From NCBI RefSeq assembly GCF_006543045.1, contig NZ_RBZW01000016.1, positions 1 through 64,000 on the forward strand: a stretch of DNA of 64,000 nt, given 5' to 3'. This document shows, piece after piece, positions 59,121 to 64,000 of this stretch. The notes beneath the pieces are model-generated. The model saw nothing but the letters and a program-made list of their open reading frames with translations. It made no database searches and had not been told where the DNA came from. This DNA comes from Salinadaptatus halalkaliphilus (lineage in GTDB: Archaea; Halobacteriota; Halobacteria; Halobacteriales; Natrialbaceae). Position 1 is the stretch's first letter, and each line of letters starts with the position of its first letter. Position numbers and translations under genes: made by a program.

Positions 59121-60542
59121 ATGGAGACGATCACGTTCGGCACCGACGGCTGGCGGGCGACGCTCGAGGAGTTCACCGCGCCACGCGTTCGGATGGTCGG
59201 ACAGGCGGTCGCGACGTATCTACAGGACGAGGGGCTCGAGGGGACCCTCGCGATCGGCTACGACGCCCGCGAGAGTTCCCGCGGATTCGCCGAGGAACTG
59301 GCGCGCGTACTGTGTGCGAACGGGTTCGACGTGATCGTGCCCGAACGCGATCGGCCGACGCCGCTGGTGGCCCACGCCATCGTCGATCGGGGCCTCGTCG
59401 GCGGGTTCGCGATCACCGCCTCGCACAACCCGCCGGAGTACAACGGCGTGAAGTTCATTCCCGCCGACGGCGCGCCGGCCCTGCCCGCGGTCACCGACGC
59501 CATCGCGAATCGACTGGCCGAACCCGATCCGTTATCCGACTCCGAACACGGCAGCGTTCGCGAGGTCGACCTCGCCACCCCCCACGCCGACGCCGCCCTC
59601 GAGTTGGTCGAGGATGTCATCGGCGGTGCAGACGCCGCCGGTTTCGCCGAGAGCACGGACCTCGCCGACCTCACTGTCGCCTACGACGCCATGCACGGCA
59701 GCGGCCGCGGGACGACCGACGCGCTCCTCGAGCGCGCCGGTGTCGCCGTCGAGCGCCTGCGCTGTGAGCGCGACCCCGAGTTCGGCGGCGGCGCGCCAGA
59801 GCCAGCCCCCGACAATCTCGAGGGGCTGATCGACCGTGTCACCGACGACGAGACTGCACCGACGCTTGGCATCGCGAACGACGGCGACGCCGACCGAATC
59901 GCCATCGTCACCCCAGAACGGGGCTATCTGGACGAGAACCTCTTCTTCGCCGCGCTGTACGACGCCCTCCTCGAGAGCGATTCCGGGCCGGTGATCCGAA
60001 CCGTCTCGACGACCTACCTGATCGACCGCGTCGCCGAGGCCCACGACGAGGCCGTCCACGAGGTACCGGTCGGCTTCAAGTGGGTCGCCGAGGCGATCGC
60101 CGACCACGACGCGCTCGTCGGCGGCGAGGAATCGGGCGGGTTCACGATTCGAGGACACGTCCGCGAAAAAGACGGCGTCCTGATGGCGCTACTCGCAGCG
60201 GTGTTACACGCCGACGAACCGCTCGACGAGCGGGTCGACCGGCTGCTGGCAGCGCACGGCACCGTCGTCCAGGACAAAACCAGCGTCGCCTGCCCGGACC
60301 ACGAGAAAGCACAAGTGCTAGCCGCCCTCGAGGACGTCATCCCCGAGGACGTCGCCGGCGTCGGCGTCGAGGAGGTCAACACCGCCGACGGCTTCAAGCT
60401 CCAACTCGCCGACGGCTCGTGGCTCCTGATCCGCCCCAGCGGGACCGAGCCCGTCCTCCGGGTCTACGCCGAGGCGACCGACGAGGACCGGGTCGAGGCG
60501 TTGCTCGAGGCCGGCGAGGAACTGCTCGAGGCGCTGCTGTGA
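59121..60542 (+). CDS. Phosphohexomutase (phosphoglucomutase/phosphomannomutase)
   Basis: A 473-residue alpha-D-phosphohexomutase. The catalytic serine loop is ITASHNPPEYNGVK, the metal site is NDGDADRIAIV, the sugar-binding loop is GGEESGGFTIRG and the phosphate loop is IRPSGTEPVLRVYAE. It interconverts sugar-6- and -1-phosphates for glycan or nucleotide-sugar synthesis, and could feed the glycosyltransferase at 61009. A T-rich GCTTTTTTCG lies about 27 bp before the start. The stop TGA overlaps the first bases of repeat F. Confidence 0.95.
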   Translation: METITFGTDGWRATLEEFTAPRVRMVGQAVATYLQDEGLEGTLAIGYDARESSRGFAEELARVLCANGFDVIVPERDRPTPLVAHAIVDRGLVGGFAITASHNPPEYNGVKFIPADGAPALPAVTDAIANRLAEPDPLSDSEHGSVREVDLATPHADAALELVEDVIGGADAAGFAESTDLADLTVAYDAMHGSGRGTTDALLERAGVAVERLRCERDPEFGGGAPEPAPDNLEGLIDRVTDDETAPTLGIANDGDADRIAIVTPERGYLDENLFFAALYDALLESDSGPVIRTVSTTYLIDRVAEAHDEAVHEVPVGFKWVAEAIADHDALVGGEESGGFTIRGHVREKDGVLMALLAAVLHADEPLDERVDRLLAAHGTVVQDKTSVACPDHEKAQVLAALEDVIPEDVAGVGVEEVNTADGFKLQLADGSWLLIRPSGTEPVLRVYAEATDEDRVEALLEAGEELLEALL

Positions 60543-60624
60543 TACGGATTGTTGTAGCGTTTTACCGGTGATCACCCGGACGGGGTCGGTGATCACCGGT
60601 AAAGAACTACAACGGTCCGTATGA
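60540..60624. repeat. Palindromic repeat, copy F
   Basis: An 85-bp palindrome, TGATACGGATTGTTGTAG to CTACAACGGTCCGTATGA. Inner arms TACCGGTGATCAC and GTGATCACCGGTA are perfect. Its first three bases are the TGA stop of the phosphohexomutase. It is an inverted copy of G (62597-62681) and forms the left border of the glycosyltransferase cassette. Confidence 0.87.
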
Positions 60625-61008
60625 GGGGGTCCCGTACTACCCAGCAGTGACGATTCGACCGTACAGTCTTCGTGCGATCATCAGCAGATGGTAGCACGGC
60701 TTCTTTATTCAAAGGTAGTCCTGAAACGTGACCTTCCGATTCAGTAAGTAGGTGTGAATCTAACGCGCTCACTTCTATCAGTAATGGGGATGTTAGGAAG
60801 CCGTATCGAATACACAGCGAATGACATCCCTCTCGGTGTGAAGCCGAGATTTCCCGAGTCAATCGAATCGAAGATTCGCGTAGGTCACAACCCACCGATT
60901 GAGATCCTAACGCACCTAGTACCCTCCCAAGCGTCGACTGCTGGGTCGAACCGACACCCGCCAACTGGTTCGACCCAGCAGTGCAGGCTTGGGAAGCCAC
61001 TAGCACGC
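60625..61008. other. Gene-free AT-richer flank with a long hairpin
   Basis: No gene is supported, and the open frame on the minus strand here is not protein-like. A strong two-part inverted repeat lies at 60925-60994: TCCCAAGC/GCTTGGGA outside and CTGCTGGGTCGAACC/GGTTCGACCCAGCAG inside, with a 14-base loop. It is 14 bp past the glycosyltransferase stop and could be its terminator or the end structure of a lost mobile element. The rest, 60640-60920, holds AT-rich DNA with no motif I can name. Confidence 0.55.
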
Positions 61009-62340
61009 TCACGCACCCACTTTGTCGACCTGGTACCACTCGCCGTCCCAACTAAGGAAATACTCGAACACACATCGGATGGTCAAGAGGCCAAAACCCG
61101 GGTAGACCAACGGGACCAGCGCCAGCGCCGGCGTTAGCTCGGCGACGTGGCCCTGCCGAACGTCGTGGGCGAGAACGGGAACAATCGTCAACGCGATTGC
61201 CACGAATGGCAGCAGGAAGAACAATTCGAGGTCGAGCACCAGCAGCACGAGGACCTTGGCGGCGAGTGCGACCAAGAAAACACTGGTTGCGAGACTGGAG
61301 ACGATCCGGAGCGTTGATAGCTTCCCCCGAAGCCCACCGCGATCGTATCTGCCTGTAATGGCTTTGAAAAAGACCTCGATGTGGCCCAGTCGCCATCGCT
61401 TGCGCTGGCCCCAGAGATCGCCGAGATCGTGGGATGCTTCCATCTCGTTTGTAATGTTCCGTGATTGGCGAACGGATAAGCCTGCTCGGAAGCACTTGTG
61501 CGCGAAGTCGATGTCCTCAGTCAGCAATTTGTCGAGGCCGTCAACGGTCTCGAAGGCCTCGCGAGTGAACGCCGAGGACGAACTCCGGCAGTAGGTGAAC
61601 CCTAGTGGCTCAACGAGCTTGTAGCCGGCGTGAAGGAGCAAGCGCTCACAATAGGCCAGCGCCTCGACCGGCCCGGTTACGCGGGGGACCCGTCGGGCCT
61701 GGAAGACGTCGACGCCCTCCTCGGTGAGGTGGTACATCGCAGTGGGGATGAAGTCAGGGTCGATCCGTTCGTCGACGTCAAAGGCCGCAAAGTAATCGGC
61801 CTCCAGCCGCTCGACGGCATCATTAATTGCACCAGCTTTCGAACCGGGGTCGCCGTTGACCAACACCTGGACGTTTGGGTACTCGGCATACTCGCGGGCG
61901 GCCGATAACGTCGGTTCGTCGTTGGGTTCGCCCACGATAGCGATCTCGATATTGTGGTAGTTCGAGGCCAGCAGCGTCTCGACGCTCTCGCCGATCACGT
62001 TGGCGTCTTGATACGCGGGGAGGATCGCGGCGACCGGAGGGCCGTCTAGCACGCGCTCGTCGGGATCACGTCCGCTGTAGACTTCCCGAGCGAGCATCAC
62101 CCCGCTCACCGTCACCAGCACCGAGAAGACGACCGTCGCTGCGACAGCGTCGATCGTGACGATCCGGACGATCACCCAGTGCAAGTCGAGCGAAATCGCT
62201 TCCCGTTGGACTCCTTCGTAGGCACCGAATGCCAGCACTGCGATGACAGCCAGCAGATAACCAGCTTGTTCGCCTGTGCTCCGGAGGCTGAAAGCCATAT
62301 CAGCGATCATCCACCGTTCTGTTGTCAATCTATCGGTCAC
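61009..62340 (-). CDS. Family 2 membrane glycosyltransferase
   Basis: A 443-residue GT2 enzyme. Two N-terminal helices (GYLLAVIAVLAFGAYEG, then TVVFSVLVTVSGVML) precede the catalytic domain: VAAILPAYQDANVIGESVET, DVDERIDPDF (DxD for metal-nucleotide sugar) and QRKRWRLGHIEVFFKAI (QxxRW, processive-type). Four C-terminal helices follow. It resembles cellulose/hyaluronan-type or glucosylceramide-type synthases; product unknown. AT-rich flanks and inverted repeats F and G on both sides suggest later acquisition. Confidence 0.9.
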   Translation of the reverse strand: MTDRLTTERWMIADMAFSLRSTGEQAGYLLAVIAVLAFGAYEGVQREAISLDLHWVIVRIVTIDAVAATVVFSVLVTVSGVMLAREVYSGRDPDERVLDGPPVAAILPAYQDANVIGESVETLLASNYHNIEIAIVGEPNDEPTLSAAREYAEYPNVQVLVNGDPGSKAGAINDAVERLEADYFAAFDVDERIDPDFIPTAMYHLTEEGVDVFQARRVPRVTGPVEALAYCERLLLHAGYKLVEPLGFTYCRSSSSAFTREAFETVDGLDKLLTEDIDFAHKCFRAGLSVRQSRNITNEMEASHDLGDLWGQRKRWRLGHIEVFFKAITGRYDRGGLRGKLSTLRIVSSLATSVFLVALAAKVLVLLVLDLELFFLLPFVAIALTIVPVLAHDVRQGHVAELTPALALVPLVYPGFGLLTIRCVFEYFLSWDGEWYQVDKVGA

Positions 62341-62596
62341 TATTTTCTGATTCAGGATCCTCCACTTATATTGTCACCAGCAGTGCTATATCAGGAGATG
62401 ACTGGGTCTAATGGGGCAATCACACCAGAGATGCGGCATTCTCTAACGGTAAATTCGAACCTTTAATTTAAACGTGGAAATGATTTGAGCACACTGTTCT
62501 CGACGGTTATCGATGAGGTCGTTCGCTACTCCACCTATACTGATAGGGATTATCGTCGGCGTTCATAGCGTCCCGACCGGGAATCGAAACACGGTA
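62341..62596. other. AT-rich upstream region of the glycosyltransferase
   Basis: No gene. Very AT-rich near 62445-62480 (CCTTTAATTTAAACG), which may contain the leftward promoter. At about 62538-62595 the sequence TGATAGGGATTATCGTCGG matches the interior of repeat E, so a degenerate extra repeat copy probably lies against copy G. Confidence 0.45.
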
Positions 62597-62681
62597 TCAT
62601 ACGGTCCGTTGTAGTTCTTTACCGGTGATCGCCGACCCCGTCCGAGCGATCACCGGTAAAACGCTACAACGATCCGTATCA
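62597..62681. repeat. Palindromic repeat, copy G
   Basis: An 85-bp palindrome, TCATACGGTCCGTTGTAG to CTACAACGATCCGTATCA, with inner arms ACCGGTGATCGC and GCGATCACCGGT. It equals copy F read in reverse, with changes at paired positions (GATCAC/GTGATC in F becomes GATCGC/GCGATC). It forms the right border of the glycosyltransferase cassette. Confidence 0.87.
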
Positions 62682-62845
62682 ATCCCTTCGAGGCACCCCA
62701 TCCGGCTGGCGACGATACTCCCTATGAACGCGACTCGAGTGGCGACTGTCGGAAAGTCCACTAGGCCGGCGTCGACGGCCGAAAGAGCCGTCAGGCTGCG
62801 TTTGCCGGGCCCGTCTTTACCCGACGTGAACGCGAGTATCGATCC

Positions 62846-63226
62846 ATGAGCGAACGGGACCGCGAGGCGGCCGCCCACATGGAACTGACGCCGGACTCGT
62901 GGCACCAGACCGACGACGGGAACTACTACATCGACTGCCCGGAGTGTGGCTCGGCGGCGACGCTGATGAACGTCGTCGATCGCGGCCGGTGTAACGGCTA
63001 TCTCGACCAGCAGGAAGACGAGACCGAACTCGAGGAGGAGGCGATGGACTGTACGGCGAAACTCTGGCTCGAGCTCGGCTACACGTCCGATCCCGGTGAG
63101 ACGCCGAGCGACGACGCCGCCGGCGAGTCCGAAGGCGCCGCAGAAACAGACGAGGGTGTTCCCGCATCGGACCAGCCCCCAGGCAACGACGGGACGGTCT
63201 CCGAAGAACAGGCCGACGGCGAGTAA
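62846..63226 (+). CDS. Conserved haloarchaeal protein with CPECG motif
   Basis: A 126-residue acidic protein. The N-terminal half has DCPECGSAATLMNVVDRGRC and later a third cysteine at MDCTAKLWLELGY, plausibly one zinc site. The last ~45 residues are a disordered Asp/Glu/Ser/Pro tail. It starts at ATG 62846, or perhaps at Met12. The family is recurrent in haloarchaea, with no function known to me. Confidence 0.7.
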   Translation: MSERDREAAAHMELTPDSWHQTDDGNYYIDCPECGSAATLMNVVDRGRCNGYLDQQEDETELEEEAMDCTAKLWLELGYTSDPGETPSDDAAGESEGAAETDEGVPASDQPPGNDGTVSEEQADGE

Positions 63227-63248
63227 CTGTCTCGAGCAACGAGGCGGG

Positions 63249-64000
63249 TTAGTCGTCTGCCGTCTGTGACTCGAGAAACCCGAGCAGCCGATCGTTCACG
63301 TCTCGAGAGCGCTCGATGAAGGCGAGATGGCCGGCATCGTCGATAGGGACGAACTCGCCCCGCGGGAGTCCGCGAGCGAGCTCCCGTCCCGCCTCGAGCG
63401 CGACGATGTCGTCGTCGGTCCCGTGGAACACCCGCGTCGGCTGGTCCACCTCGAGCAGCCGATCGGACAGGTCGATGTCCGCCAGCGCCTCGCGCTGGGC
63501 GGTCCAGCCCGCTCGGTCGGCGTCACCGTCGGCACGCCAGTCGACGATCCCCTCGCAGACGTCGGGGTGTTCCCGGCGGAACGTCTCGGAGAGGCCCGCC
63601 GACAGCGAGTCCCGAATCGCCTCGCGGTCGTCGGGCGGTGCCCACAGCGACTCGAGATCGATCCCCGACCCTCGGGATGCCGTCCCGAACAGCGTCAGCG
63701 ACTCGACGCGGGCAGTCGTCCGAGCGGCCTCGAGCGCGAGCAGTCCACCGAGTCCCGTCGCGACGAGGTGGCCGCTTCGGGCGTCACAGGCGGTGAGGAC
63801 GGCCTCGAGGTCGGCGACGAGCGTCTCGAGGTCGTACGGACCGGACGGAGCATCGGAGCGGCCGGTGCCCCGTAGGTCCCAGACGACGGCTTCGTAGGGG
63901 CCGGCGACGGCCGCGTGTTGCCACCCCCAGAGCCAGCCACCGAGGCCGACTTCGGGGACGAAGACGACGGGGACGCCAGCGCCCTCACGGTCGTAGTACA
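63249..64000 (-). CDS. Alpha/beta hydrolase, partial at the window edge
   Basis: About 250 residues of an alpha/beta hydrolase continue beyond 64000, so the start is not seen. In the minus frame it includes VVFVPEVGLGGWLWGWQHAA, VVWDLRGTGRSDAPSGPYDL (oxyanion and loop), then HLVATGLGGLLALEAA and the His motif DDAGHLAFIE. The nucleophile elbow GxSxG is TGLGG, so the Ser is replaced by Gly. It is either inactive or uses another residue. The acidic residue is probably in GTDDDIVALEAG. Confidence 0.8.
   Translation of the reverse strand, partial: YYDREGAGVPVVFVPEVGLGGWLWGWQHAAVAGPYEAVVWDLRGTGRSDAPSGPYDLETLVADLEAVLTACDARSGHLVATGLGGLLALEAARTTARVESLTLFGTASRGSGIDLESLWAPPDDREAIRDSLSAGLSETFRREHPDVCEGIVDWRADGDADRAGWTAQREALADIDLSDRLLEVDQPTRVFHGTDDDIVALEAGRELARGLPRGEFVPIDDAGHLAFIERSRDVNDRLLGFLESQTADD

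Noticed and set aside
60593-61137. Frames over the 60925-60994 hairpin
   Set aside because: Both strands are open, but the residues mirror the inverted repeat and have no domain pattern.
1-64000. CRISPR array
   Set aside because: The only regular short repeats are the palindrome family and the G-rich tandem repeat; no evenly spaced repeat-spacer array was seen.

Overview
The window is chromosomal DNA from a haloarchaeon, most likely in the Natrialbales (Natrinema/Haloterrigena-like). The reasons are the GC-rich third codon positions, very acidic proteins, HalOD1 and HTH_10 (bacterio-opsin-activator type) regulators, Tat lipoprotein signals, leaderless TATA promoters, a PolD large subunit and a Hef helicase-nuclease. 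The genus is inference. I saw no rRNA, tRNA or CRISPR array.

Layout. 1-2950 is an AT-richer accessory block on the minus strand: two AsnC/Lrp-HalOD1 pairs repeated with an exact 1560-bp offset, a stand-alone response regulator between them, and a small zinc protein. 3081-12447 is ordinary chromosome: phosphodiesterase, threonine aldolase, methyltransferase, M29 aminopeptidase, UspA, two HTH_10 regulators and a two-gene ABC-2 exporter. 12545-25000 holds a winged-helix protein, an FkbM methyltransferase, a decayed phosphotransferase pseudogene, SpoIIM, a TrpD paralogue, an MFS carrier, Pcm, several regulators, a DUF4188 protein and a poly-gamma-glutamate hydrolase-like protein. 25103-30350 has YihY, the DNA polymerase D large subunit and a PPC-domain protein. 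30585-36852 is a complete dipeptide/oligopeptide ABC operon (A-B-C-D-F). 36868-47584 contains small haloarchaeal proteins, a CBS protein overlapping glycyl-tRNA synthetase, TspO, a flavin reductase, Hef, and an HTTM+DCC pair. 48412-50134 is an IS1341-type (solo TnpB) element beside a broken LOG-family gene. 50285-60542 has malate dehydrogenase, cytochrome P450, a three-cysteine ferredoxin, a PiT phosphate permease, UspA, secreted proteins, an Ntn amidohydrolase and a phosphohexomutase. 60540-62681 is a glycosyltransferase cassette bounded by two inverted copies of a palindromic repeat. The window ends inside an alpha/beta hydrolase.

Most notable signals. (1) A dispersed ~85-bp nested palindrome (seven copies at 6815, 11839, 11922, 12455, 24305, 60540 and 62597) changes sequence on both arms together, so pairing is conserved. 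Three copies supply the TGA stop of the adjacent gene, one supplies the start codon and first codons of an ABC ATPase, and two bracket the glycosyltransferase. (2) The PolD large-subunit gene has no intein, but ~190 bp of foreign-looking codon use is centred on the Asn-Cys site where PolC inteins are known to insert. It looks like a co-conversion scar of a past intein. (3) The duplicated AsnC-HalOD1 module with an embedded receiver protein is a possible undescribed signalling unit.
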